Part shown: positions 1 through 11,120 of the stretch, piece after piece | Layout of the letters: each line of letters begins with the position of its first letter | How positions within the stretch are numbered: position 1 is the stretch's first letter | DNA from: Daphnia pulex | Lineage: Eukaryota > Arthropoda > Branchiopoda > Diplostraca > Daphniidae | Assembly (NCBI RefSeq): GCF_021134715.1 | Contig: NC_060025.1 | Location: 5,766,001 to 5,830,000 of the forward strand | DNA length: 64,000 bases | Direction of reading: 5' to 3' | Notes under the pieces: model-generated | Told to the model about the DNA's origin: nothing | The model's database searches: none | What the model saw: only the letters and a program-made list of their open reading frames with translations | Translations under genes and position numbers: made by a program

Positions 1-677
1 GGGGGAGGCGGGAAATGTTGTACATAACATCATCACCATCTCCTTTGATTCACATCCGGTCCCACATGAAAATAAGAAAAGAAAAAGAAAAAAAAGTTTT
101 CTCTTCTCCTCCTCGCACATCAACACCCGGAAAAATGTCTCGGCTGTTGCGCCCTGCACCAGACACATTTTTACATAATAACAGCCGTTTGATGTAAATT
201 TAAGATTTTTTTCTTTTTTCTTTTTTAAAGAAATAAAAAGAAAAAGGAAAAAGAAATGTCGTCCCGTGTTTATGCGCTCGATTTCCCCCCCTCGATAAAT
301 ATCCCATTTAGGGTCTCTCTAGCTGCACATATTTAGACGATGGGCAACCAATGAGTCGTGTTTACACAACACACGCACACTTTGGTCATCAACCAATAGG
401 AAAAGCGATCCCGGGGACCCCATCACCGTGTCCCCGTCACGATCGATACCCCGTGTTTGGCTACCTAATAATATCCGCACCGAATATCGCCGTCGTCTAG
501 ATATATAAGTTATATAGCTCCCGGCGTCCCATTTGAATGCCATTAAAAAAATAAATAAAAAAAAAATAAATAAATAACAACCCGAGCACTAGATAGAAGG
601 GTCCTATATGCAATATTGATTTAAACATTCAAGTTTCTACGACGGATGATGGGATCGATTTAATTTTTGTGACTGAC
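1..677. other. Non-coding stretch at window edge
   Basis: I see no gene here. The stretch has A/T-rich and purine-rich runs (about 190-255 and 545-575). A 74-codon minus-strand frame at 319-543 has no recognisable domain and is probably chance. If the minus-strand exons at 678-1447 are real, this would be intron or a further part of that gene. Confidence 0.5.
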
Positions 678-1447
678 CTCCGCGTTCCGGCGACTTCGAC
701 GACTTTGCAGCGATTGCGATTCCACCAAGGGATAGACAGGAGCCAATAGGCGTTGGTGGCCGTTCTGGCCCATCCTTCTTCCGGGTAGAGTAAAACCTTC
801 CAAATATAATAATATTTGTTTTCCCTTTAATGTCGTTAGATGTTGTACATAATAATAACGTAATTGCTAGAACTGCCGGAATGGCGCGGCTGGGCGGTTT
901 TTGCTGGACACATCTATACAGCTATAATGAAATCTTTGAGCTGGCCGGAGGAGGAGCCTGGCTGTGGTGGGTATAGCTATACCTTGGTGGGTGTACCGTC
1001 GTGCCGGAGTAATTTGGACCACCGGACGTCATTCTCGACGGCGGAATAAGAGTTGTTGCCATTGCTGGATGTGCCGCCGCCACTGATGGGCCCGGAGGGA
1101 TGCGGAAGCGTTGCTCCGCATCCCGGCCCGCTGCTGCACGGCCGACTGCCGCCGTTATTGGCCGGCTGCGGCCAGAAGCGCGCAAAGGTGTCGTTATCAT
1201 TGACGGCGCTGGACGAAGTGGGCGACGAAGACGTTGACGAATTGTTGTTGTTGTTGTTGTTCCGGTTTTTACCCATCGGCCGCAGGCCAGCGCCAGCACC
1301 AGCCCCGCTGGTTTGCTGGTTGGCCTGCTGCTGCTGCTGCTGCTGGTAATTTTTGTTCTTGACCGGCTGGCCCGTCGGATCGACACTGAACGCCGACGGC
1401 GGGTGATAGGACGAATGGCGGTGATCGTACGATTGCTGGTGAACCAT
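678..1447 (-). CDS. Candidate first two coding exons of an unidentified Q/N/S-rich protein
   Basis: I do not recognise this gene. Exon 1 (1447 down to 983) is 155 codons. Its ATG has a good context (AAG before, G after) and follows an in-frame TGA 15 bases upstream. The product is low-complexity: a glutamine run near residues 35-41 (from the CTG repeat at about 1327-1345), Gly-Ala repeats, an asparagine run near 62-68, then Ser/Thr-rich sequence. The exon can end in ACCAAG followed by GTATAG. A matching exon 2 (777 to 678, 100 nt) follows in frame, starts after an AG, stays open, ends at G|GTCAGT, and encodes a Pro/Ser-rich segment including [10 protein letters not shown] and KSSKSPERG. Such composition is common at the N-terminus of transcriptional or RNA regulators, but no domain is visible. 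Later exons would lie beyond position 1. The paired splice sites are the main support. Confidence 0.42.
1327..1345. repeat. CTG/CAG trinucleotide run
   Basis: About six to seven CTG units. On the minus strand they read as CAG and encode the glutamine tract of the candidate exon. A similar TTG run at about 1232-1260 encodes the asparagine tract. Confidence 0.8.
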
Positions 1448-4400
1448 CTTGATCAGACTTCAATTGGTCGTCCAGCTGTGTACAGGCCAGCAGTTGTCGA
1501 TGCAATCAAAGATGATCCGGACGAGAGTGGCTGTCAATAGGCGCCGTGAATCGCATTGCAGGACGACACTGGACACATGACCGGCGGGCTCTATACAATT
1601 ATGTAGCATATAAACCCGCAGCGATCAAAAATACTATACAAAATCTGATAAAAACAACAACCAAAAGAAACGAGATGTAGCAAAATGGACGCAAGTTCGT
1701 TTGGGAAACCTTTGCCGCCGCTGTATCCGCGTTCGACTGGCCCTCCAAGGAACTTTGTAGCAGTGTCTATAGTTGCGTGTCTATAAGCGCGGACCAGCAG
1801 AGCAGCAGCAGCAGCACGCACGAGAGTTTAGACACGGCGCAAGCGCTATCGATTTTGAGCGACGGAACAACAAAACGTACAATTTCTTTTCTTTTCTTTT
1901 TTCTTTTTTTGTGTTGGGAGGGCTGATTCGATTTCTTCTTCTTCTTCTTCTTCTTCTTCTTTGAGATATTCACTAGTACTATATACTCCCGTCGGCTGAC
2001 TGGGCTGGGCTATGTGTAGTAGCCTAGTAGTATATGATGATTCGATCGTTGGCTGTCGATCGTTTTCTAGCCTCCTTCTTTCTATTTGCCCTTTCACATG
2101 ACTCGTTTCTAGGCCCGGAGAGCTGATCCAGCACACCGGATTAAATATAGGCACCGACTCTCGCTCTTCTCTATGGTCGTTTTTTTCCTAGAATTTCCGC
2201 ATTTGATAGAAGCTACCAGGAAAATCTTGGGCCTATAATATGTCAATGGTAAACTGAGATGCTCGACGGAGCTTGGATGACATCATTATTTGGCCATTGA
2301 GTAGCATCAGTATAGTTATACGTAGAGAGGGCCGCTCTCTTCTCTCTTTTTTCTATTCCGACAAAAGGCAGCACCCGGCTGCTGCCTAATATGCGGTCGG
2401 TCGAGAGCACGTGCTCCTTACCCGGCCTATATACACAGAGGAGAGGCGACGAGATAAGACATCGCGTCCGTGTAGGTCATCAGCTTCTTTTAAAGAAATA
2501 AGAAATAAAAGGCTAGAGAGATGACGGTAGATTCATTAAAGCGATTCTTCGATTCTTTTCATCGGAGCGTCGGCACCATGAGGACCGCACAGCAGCTCGT
2601 TGTGCATTTCTTTGTAGATGGTTGGACAAGGCATAACGTCTTTATTTAGTACTCTACTACCAACACCGACCGTCATTTGCTTTTTTATTGGGAACTGCTC
2701 AGACGTGTTAGACGAGCGAGAGTTGGGCCGTATGTTCTTCTATTACCGGCCTTTCAGTTCTTATTGGGGCTAGTATAGTAGTACTATAGTGTAGTATAGC
2801 GTATATTATGTTGTCGGATCCATCAAGTCGTCATTCAAGGAGGCCATCGATCAACCCATCCGTCTGCCATCTGATGGGAATCTGCCCGTCTGATGGGCGG
2901 AAATGATCCGCTTCTTCTTCTTCTTCTTTCTTCTTTCTTCTTACGGCTCGCTTTTTTCTTTTTCCTTCCGCGCTCCAACAGATGGGCCTTTATTTTCTCT
3001 CGGCTCTTCCGTCGAAATCTATTTTCTTTATTATTTTGATCATTTGTCTATATGTATTATACCGGTACACTAGGCAAGTAGTTATATAGATGTGCTCTGC
3101 AATAATATCTACAGCCATTACAATTCACCTTTTTCCCGTCTATCGATAATCTAATTCGAATTCAATCATCTATATTAATACCAATCTGCTGTAATTTTTT
3201 CCAAGGGCTTCATCATCCAGCGCCGCCAAGTTGATCCGGCAGAGCTTTGGAAATAAATCACTTTTACGCCCGGCTTGTTTGCTGTGTGTATAGACAATCA
3301 TCGTGGAAAGTATGTGGATTTAAGCAAACAAAGGGGAGGGATGAGGAGGAACAGGATCTATCCGCACCAGCCAGTAATAATACAGAAGGTACAGTACGGT
3401 GCATCAGCAGAGTATTTAGACAGGAAAAGGCCATAGGGCGAAGGATACACAAAAGAGAAATGGGGGAGGGGGGGATATACTGGCTACATTGGCTCTGTTC
3501 CCAAAAAACCCTTTCGCTTTTAAACCTGTGTAGAGGTATAAAGCTTAAAGCCCGAAGCCCTATATTACCCATCGTATTATACGTTAAGTTTATGATATTA
3601 TCTATATAAAAATTGAGATTTTTTTTCCTTTCTTTCTTTGTTTGGGTTACTTATCAGCAGATTGCGGATCATCGTTTCATATCCTGATACATTTTGCAGG
3701 AGGAATATACTATATCCCGCTTGTTTGTTATAATAGAATCCTCTCGCTGAAAATATAATAACAACATGAGACACAACAGCCCACTGCGCAATGAATTATA
3801 TAAAGACGCGAACAGACAACTGCAAGTGCTTCCGCTTGAAAACGTATTAGATTCTCTCTCTCTCTCTCTTTTTTCGTTTAGGTCGTTGCGTCTTGTCTCT
3901 CTTGTGTTTGACAGGACACACAAAACTCGTCAGGAAGTTGTTGAATACTTGAAGAGCAACTCGGCGAACCCGAGACGTCGCTCTTATGTCTTTTTTTTCC
4001 CTCCTCTTCGCCATATAGCCTGCTATATTTGATGCAATTTTTAACAGTCCCTCGTAAATGTAATACTGAAAGATGACGACCATTCTTCCGATGTCTTATT
4101 CATCCAACCAAAAGATAATATAGCCTCAAACATTATTTAGATTCGTCCACTCGAGTTATTCTATAGTGGAATGGTGGAATCAAAACAAGAAATGGCCGGA
4201 TGACATTCACTCAAGTAAAAAAGAAAGTTATTATTTTCATGTGTACTACTATCCTTTGCACCCGAGTTGCAGATGGCGCGTTAAAAGAATAACAGACAAA
4301 ACAAAACAAAACAAAAAAAAAAAAAAAAACGAACTAGCAACCGCTCGTTGGCGACTCCCGAATTCGTTTTTTACGTGCAGACAAGCCAGACACACAACTC

Positions 4401-6978
4401 GATTGTTGTGTGTTTGTATGAAGTGTGTGGCTTTGACGCCCACCAGCCTAGTACGGTATATATATATAGGAACCCGCCCGACACAGCAACACTTTCTTTT
4501 TCTCCACGAAAAAGCCAATAAAAAAAGAGAGAGGCACATTTATTTTTTTATTTTTCCTTTTTATTTCACATTTTTTTGGGCCCAAGTTTTCTGGACAAGT
4601 TGGAGTGTGTCGTGCGGTCGACGGAGCGTCAAACTCGCGTATTAATGGCGTCGTCAAGAACATAGACAGCCAACTATATAGCTTCGCTGCTGCTGGTGCT
4701 GGTGCTGCTGGGTGGTGTGTACATGTATATATGATGGCAAACTATAGGCTATATATTCAGGAGCCACATGAATTCATGGCCAGACACAGCGAGCCGAGTG
4801 TCTGCCATTCCACGCATGAACGTGCTACATACATGTTGGAGCCTATAGACATCATCCAGCAAATATCGCCGGTTCCTACTATAAAGAAAGAAAAAGAAAA
4901 AGAAGACCCGCGAGAGAACTGTATGGCCGCCGTCTGTATTCAGCAGCACTTGTATATTCAGATCTGCTGAATACACTATAGTACAGACGTACAACAGCAA
5001 CAACGGGCGGTGAATGGGCGATACAATATGGATGGAGTTATGACATCTGGCCCTATAAATGCTCTCGCTTGTTTATTCAAAAGCGCATAGATCGTCTCTC
5101 ACAGCAAATAGTATAGCTGGCCTATAAAAAGAAAAACAGGACAACAAAGAATTCGCTTTGTTCGGTTGTTTGTTTTCCCTCTAGCTCCTTGAATATTATA
5201 TTCACAAGAAGCTTGATGCAAAGGAGGAGCTTTTATGCACACAAGTTTTTTTTTTCTTTCCTCTGGCAACATTTTGGGCATTTTCGATCGCACAAAGGCC
5301 CAGCAAGATTTTCTTATTTTTATTTTTTAATTGCTGTCATATGTTGTGCGGGCGGAGCAAACAACCGCTACCAGCCTGCCAGCGTCACACGAGGATCTAA
5401 ATCATATTGTCTTAATCAAACCCTCGGCTGTTGGCACCCCTCCCGCAGGCCTGGTAGGATTGCGGAGGAGGAAGTGTGTAGTGTGCTGCGGAGAAATAAG
5501 GTCTTGATTATTTGGGCCGCCGGAACTACGGTATGTGTGTGTAACGAATGCTGATTCCGGGGCCGCCGCCCGCCAAACATTTAGGCAACCCTTGACTAAT
5601 ACACGCTAGACACAGCAGCTATGGCAGCTATAGCAGCCTAGGTCTATAATTGAAAGTGGAAGAGAGATCAATACATCGTGTTATACTGATGGATACAGAG
5701 TGTTTTTAATAAGACGTGTCACTCATTTTTCTAGGAGATTTGAAGACAATATCTTTTATAGTAATACTATACTAGAGCTCCAATTCGGCTTTGCTCTTCA
5801 AAAGTCTTTTTTAGGGGTGTATACATTAAGCTTATATCGCACGATAACTTCTTATTTGTTGATCCCTACTGTTGGCAATCTATACCCGGAGGAAGTACGA
5901 TTCAAGTCCTTGGTGTGATATTAGATTAGACAGTATACAAGGACAAGGAACGTGTACAATAATGGTACAATGTCAGTCTTGAAATCGAGATTAAATCATT
6001 AAATGTAATCAGTGGCTGGCTGTTTGATTGTTTCAAAATAATACAAGTGATGTAGCTGGTATACATGTTTGTTCGATGTTTTTGTGACTGAAAGGCTTTC
6101 ATGGTGGCAGTGACCGGCTTATTGACTGTAAATATTTAGTCGGCTGCGCTGTGTGGCGCAACTGTACAGAAAATGTGTCTAGACCCTGCTAATCTCTTGT
6201 TTACGATAATCCTGTTTTACGTTAGAGAGTTTCTGTATACACACAGCCCAGCAGAACGTGTAGAGTTGCTCATTCCGGTGGAAAGCCTGTATATTAGTAG
6301 TACAGGAGGCTCTATTCAAGTCGATGGCCGTTAATGGTTGATGTTAACGAGTTCTAGCTGTAAATGAGCAGCCCGGCACAGCCAATTGTCTTCATCAGTT
6401 CTCATTTTCTTGATGAGTTCTAGCATCTCACATTTCCGCCCGTGTTCAGCAAACAAAAGGCCTGTCGCAATTGATTTGCCAATGATAATCTGTAAGAATG
6501 GCAGCAACTTCCAGTAAATTGAGTTGGAAAAGCACCTCGCAGTATATTCGAATAAACACATCCAGTTTCTGCGGGAGTATTGAATTTCCAAACGTAGAGG
6601 AACGGCGGGAATGAAGATGGCAATATAGCTGTTTCTAATAATAAGACGAATTATAGCTATAATAAAAAAGATACGAACTGTAAGAACTCTTCTTTGATCA
6701 ACGGCACACAAATGTAATATTGCGTGTAGATACAAACAAGAAAGGCACACAGCCGCTCACACGTTATTACGTAGGAAATACTCTTACATATCTTTTGAAT
6801 CCTGAACGATGTTTCAGGGCCGGGTGAAAAGGTTCGACTTTCTTGGCACCGTTCAAATTTCCCATCCGGCCTATAATATAATATGTAGAGACGCGGGCGT
6901 TGTGTGTGTGTGTGTAACAATGGCGCGGGAAATTGAAAAAAAATCCTCTCGCACCCGCTCTCGTTGGTCGCTTGTTTA
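1448..6978. other. Long gene-poor stretch rich in simple repeats
   Basis: No convincing gene. The part next to 1448 would be the 5' UTR or promoter side of the minus-strand candidate gene. It holds (TTC)n at 1933-1961, TTC/TTTC runs at about 2911-2941, a CT run near 3853-3868 and many short homopolymers. Frames of 120-159 codons at 3247-3609, 4166-4645 and 6331-6750 (minus) have no domains, no convincing splice partners and run through simple sequence, so I treat them as chance. Confidence 0.55.
1933..1961. repeat. TTC microsatellite
   Basis: Perfect TTC/GAA triplet run of about ten units, read directly from the sequence. Confidence 0.9.
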
Positions 6979-6980
6979 TA

Positions 6981-7876
6981 CAGTACCCACCAAACTATTA
7001 GGTACACCCCCCTATTTTCAATGCATTCTTATGGCACTACGTGTCCTAGAAAAATGCAATAACTCTTGAACCGCTTGGGCTAGATTTTTTTCCTTTTGGC
7101 CCTGAGTAGATCTAATGATGATCTACATTTTTTCTACACATGAAGTTGTCGTAGGATTAACCCCCACGGCGCTACGGTATCGTTCAGTTTATTAGGTACA
7201 CCCGTTTTCCCCCCATATGCGCCGTGTTAAATACGGCGTTTTCCAAAATTTACAAAAAATACTAAAAATCAAGCTAAAATCTTTTTCTTTGTGCCAAAAG
7301 ATGCAGAATTCTTCACTCTATGCGAATATAAAGAATAATTTACAATAAAACCAACTCAGAGAACCCTTCCCTATACCTCAAAGTTTTCCACTTCAAAATT
7401 TGGCGAAATTTGGCGCCCTCTGCTGGCGAAAGTGCAAGTTTGTTGAAAAAAGTACAAATTTTGAAGTGGAAAACTTTGAGGTATAGGGAAGGGTTCTCTG
7501 AGTTGATTTGATTGTAAATTATTCTTTATATTCGTATAGAGTGAAGAATTCTGCATCTTTTGGCACAAAGAAAAAGATTTTAGCTTGATTTTTAGTATTT
7601 TTTGTAAATTTTGGAAAACGCCGTATTTAACACGGCGCATATGGGGGGAAAACGGGTGTACCTAATAAACTGAACGATACCGTAGCGCCGTGGGGGTTAA
7701 TCCTACGACAACTTCATGTGTAGAAAAAATGTAGATCATCATTAGATCTACTCAGGGCCAAAAGGAAAAAAATCTAGCCCAAGCGGTTCAAGAGTTATTG
7801 CATTTTTCTAGGACACGTAGTGCCATAAGAATGCATTGAAAATAGGGGGGTGTACCTAATAGTTTGGTGGGTACTG
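6981..7876. mobile_element. Palindromic MITE, Tc1/mariner type, with TA duplication
   Basis: Two arms of 421 bp (6981-7401 and 7456-7876) are reverse complements with only scattered mismatches, separated by a 54-bp spacer. The coordinates stay collinear from outer to inner end, so there are almost no net indels. The ends read CAGTACCCACC and are flanked by the dinucleotide TA (6979-6980 and 7877-7878), the target duplication of Tc1/mariner elements. There is no transposase frame, so this is a non-autonomous foldback element that would need an enzyme supplied elsewhere. The motif TATTAGGTACACCC occurs near the outer end and again near 7190 within each arm, suggesting nested or internally duplicated ends. 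The matching peptide frames at 6809-7069 and 7788-8000 are by-products of the palindrome. High arm identity suggests a recent insertion. Confidence 0.9.
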
Positions 7877-7878
7877 TA

Positions 7879-9736
7879 TTCAAAGTCTCTCGACAACAGA
7901 CAAAATGTAAGGCAATTCCGAGAAATCGGATTAGAATCTCCCGTGTTTGTGTGAAGTTATGGCCGACAAAAAGTCTGCTGTTTGCATAATAATCAAACAT
8001 TGTGATTTTGACAAAACATGAATAAATAAGAAGGTGACGCAGGATAGATAAGAGCGTGCGTGGCCGTGTGTTTTCCTCTTGCCGGATGGATGGATCGATG
8101 CGGTGATGGATTCACGCTCCGCGCGGCAAAAGAAGCCTCCCTCCTCCCCCCGTTCTTCTGACATCAGCGCATTATTGATGCGGGCGCGGGAGAGCGACAG
8201 GTCCTTCAGCTAAACGGAAATGCTACTGCTGGCTCTACAGACGAGCAGCTCTAGCTTCATTAACCGATACTCGTGCATCAACCTCGACTCGATGACGCGT
8301 TGATATCCAATTTCGAATTTCAACCAGTCACGCATTCAGAAGGAGAGATGGCCCTTCATCGCTCTTCTTAATGATTACACATTTCCATCGGCACCGTCGC
8401 TATTCCGCCACTGCAGCCGCTCCTGCTCATCGAGCTCCTTATATTCGATCGCAGAGCTCCAAGACAAATAATTTATGCATCATTGTGCGGGGGAGATTAT
8501 CACGTTTCACTTGGCTCTCGCCCCGTCACTCTTCGTGATTAATTGAATTATCTGCACGGGCGGGCGATTCGAGTGAAATTGACATTTCGGGAGCCGCTAG
8601 AACGCGCCAAATTTCCAATGAATTCCAGCCCGATTACGTGCTGCAACATGTTTAGCCAAATAGATGGGAATGAACCTGTAAACCCCCCTTTTTTTAAATA
8701 AAAAGAAACCCGAACCGTTTTTATGAATGAATTTCCACGGGTTTCATATCTACTGAAATTGGAAACTTTTGGATGAAATGATGCGCGTTGTTGCTACGGA
8801 GCTTTTGTACAGAGCTGCACTGCACCTGTTCAGATGTATACCAGTTGCATATCCAGCGGGGAATTTCTTTTGGTACGTGCGCCCCACTATCGCACCTGCT
8901 AGCAGAGAGTACAACTCGGCCGTCCATCATCATAGCAATCATGACCGATCATGACAAATGAGTTGGTAACGTATAATAGTAAAAGCTTAACAGACATGTC
9001 GCCTCGCCTGTGTCTGTTTCAAATGGCCAGCAAACGGCCAGCAGAACGGATTGGGAATAGATTTTGAGGGCGCACCGCTTATATATGTTGGAGAAAACAA
9101 AGCGTGATTACTTTATAAATTGCCTCTTGTAACTTGGTTTGCGTGTTAAGACTTTCGAAAACACAAAACCTGGCCACTAATTATTGGATAATGAAAACTC
9201 GACCAGAAAGACGCGGACAGTAGGCTCGTTTCTGTACCTCACATCTGCTCCAACTTCAAATGGTTGATTTATTATCCCGAATTTCTTGTGACAGACGTAG
9301 TTAAAATGTGGGACAACTATACGTCTATAATGCAACTGTTAAAAAGCAAAAAAAAAGTAAAAAAAGAGACACCATCCCCAATTTAACTAATCATTTAATT
9401 TTGAAAATTAATCACATTTAATTAGCTATAGCTGCAATAGTGCTACCTGTAGTTTTCTGATTTCAGTTATCATTGGTTTTCAAGTACATCTAGTGGCGTG
9501 TGTTGTTCTCAATTTTTCGTATTTCTTTATGCGTGTTAATGTTGGTAGTAACTGCAAATTTTTCTTTTACGGGAGCTCATTGTGAGGTTCATTCTAATTT
9601 GGTGAAAAGCCGTCTTAAGCAACCGCCAAAACTCACAGTTTAGTGTGTATAGTATAAGTGGTTGACATAAAAATGACAAAGTGGAACATGTTGTGAACGG
9701 CTAACTAACGAACAGCCTACGTGAAAGGTAGGTACA
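7879..9736. other. Non-coding stretch upstream of the secreted-protein gene
   Basis: No supported gene. Short frames at 7931-8164, 8721-8942 and 8769-8954 lack domains. Part of the 8.0-8.9 kb interval is more GC-rich than its surroundings, but I could not find splice-supported coding sequence in it. Confidence 0.5.
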
Positions 9737-9742
9737 TATAAA
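9737..9742 (+). promoter_or_regulatory. TATA box for the secreted-protein gene
   Basis: TATAAA lies 260 bp upstream of the ATG at 10002. The sequence GG|GTAGGATTTCGG near 9820 looks like a 5'-UTR splice donor and there are AG acceptors before the ATG, so a short untranslated first exon starting near 9765-9775 is plausible. The assignment rests on position and motif only. Confidence 0.45.
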
Positions 9743-10001
9743 GGAGTTGGAAGACGACGTAGAGTACAAAAGAAGTGAATACGTTGGACTGGACGGAACC
9801 CAACGAATCGGATAAACACGGTAGGATTTCGGTTGCTATTGTAAACTGATTCAACCGATTGCTATCCCAGATTAGAAGCGAAGGACATTTTTTATTGAAA
9901 AAGTATTATTACTAACTTAGTGGCTGATGTGTGTGCTGTTTGTCAAATGATCCAGATTATTTAGTCCGCCAGTCCGCCCAGTAACTATTTGATCGCTCAC
10001 C

Positions 10002-11120
10002 ATGAAAATCTGGATGACGTTATCTACTGCTGTTGCATTCGTGATTCTATCAATCCTGTTCTCGCCGGTAGTTAAGGCCGTCGCAGTCACGTCCGTTGTG
10101 ACGAGCACCGTCACAACGACCGTCACATCTACGAACAAAGTAAGATTTATAGTAATACAAGAAATTCACACATAATAAAATTAAGGTCAATGCCGAGTTT
10201 CGGTGTTTATTCGATCCAACAAAATTATTCACGTGTTTACTTTTAATTGTAACTATAAATTCATTAATTGGTCGAGATAGCAAGTTTGTTGCCAGTTGGT
10301 GAACGTTACTGGCGCCTGTCGTCGCCGGCGCAACTTTGAATTTATCGACAAGCCAGAGATCTTGACATTTGACGAAGATATTGAAGACGATGTCGACGTT
10401 GCCCTAAAAAATGTGTTCCACAGTTCCAATCAGTTTCTACCAACCAAAACGCTCGGGTGAATATGAACATTTGATTTCAATTTTTAATTCAATGCATGTA
10501 ACTGTAACCTATTCTAGAACCCATGAAATTACCGCATTTGGATAAGGCAATAACTAATCTTTATTGCTTTTAGCCTACCTAATGTTTGACTAAAAACTTT
10601 TCTAAAATTTGGGTCTAAAATCTTTTTCTTTAATTTCTTCAACTTTAATTTTTTTCTTGGCGATTTATTAGGATCAGCCATAACCTGATCGCGGTAAATA
10701 GTAATTCACATAACTTTATTTTTGCTGGTCTCTTCAGCATGGAGATGACACCGCTGATTGTGCTGCCGATGAAGTCGAATGGATTCGCGCCTACGAGACA
10801 GGCCATCCAGCCATCATTGCCTATGTTTCTGTTTGGCCGCAGAAAAGGCGCTTACCAAGATGAGTCTCAACAAAATCGTTTTCTCTTCTCGTTCTTCGGC
10901 CCGCTTTTACGAAGGCCTACCTCAACATACACAACGTTTTCAACTGGTAAAATTATTCAGCAAATTACGCTAGAAACACAAAAAAGACTAACTATGGTTA
11001 AAAACAAAATCAGAAACCAAAACGATCGTCACGACTACTAGCGCCAGTTTTTTTATTGTCGGTTGTACCCCGCGACCTTTTCCTTTCAAGATTTGCCCGA
11101 CGAAACGCGGGCGATTATAA
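10002..11120 (+). CDS. Secreted small basic protein, four exons, apparently Daphnia-type family
   Basis: Exons are 10002-10139, 10281-10456, 10738-10946 and 11014-11120. They join in frame with GT/AG borders (phases 0, 2, 1) to 630 nt, giving 209 residues. Exon 1 encodes a signal peptide (MKIWMTLSTAVAFVILSILF, about residues 1-26) followed by a Thr/Ser/Val stretch (TSTVTTTVTSTN). Exon 2 starts with a cysteine motif, then VNVTGACRRRRN and an acidic segment (about 68-87). Exon 3 holds GRRKGAYQDESQ, then NRFLFSFFGPLLRRP. Exon 4 opens with another Thr stretch and ends with FFIVGCTPRPFPFKICPTKRGRL. Function is unknown. The signal peptide, several polybasic sites and paired cysteines are consistent with a processed secreted peptide or an extracellular matrix component. 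From memory I associate this layout with a Daphnia-restricted family; that was not checked. The exon chain is strong because four exons join in one frame with no stop. Only the third exon appears as an obvious long frame. Confidence 0.8.

Noticed and set aside
1053..1349. 98-codon plus-strand frame rich in Leu, Pro and Cys
   Set aside because: Antisense of the Q/N-rich candidate exon; the Leu and Cys runs are the complement of the CAG and AAC repeats.
3247..3609. 120-codon plus-strand frame
   Set aside because: No recognisable protein features, and an overlapping minus-strand frame of similar length exists. Probably chance.
4166..4645. 159-codon plus-strand frame
   Set aside because: Runs through poly-A and poly-T stretches that translate as Lys and Phe runs; no homology recognised.
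6331..6750. 139-codon minus-strand frame with hydrophobic stretches
   Set aside because: No domain, no splice partners and no supporting promoter or polyA signal. Composition follows the local A/T-rich sequence.
6809..8000. Two short frames sharing the peptide segment VPTKLLGTPPYFQC
   Set aside because: They are the two arms of the MITE palindrome read in opposite directions, not a duplicated gene.
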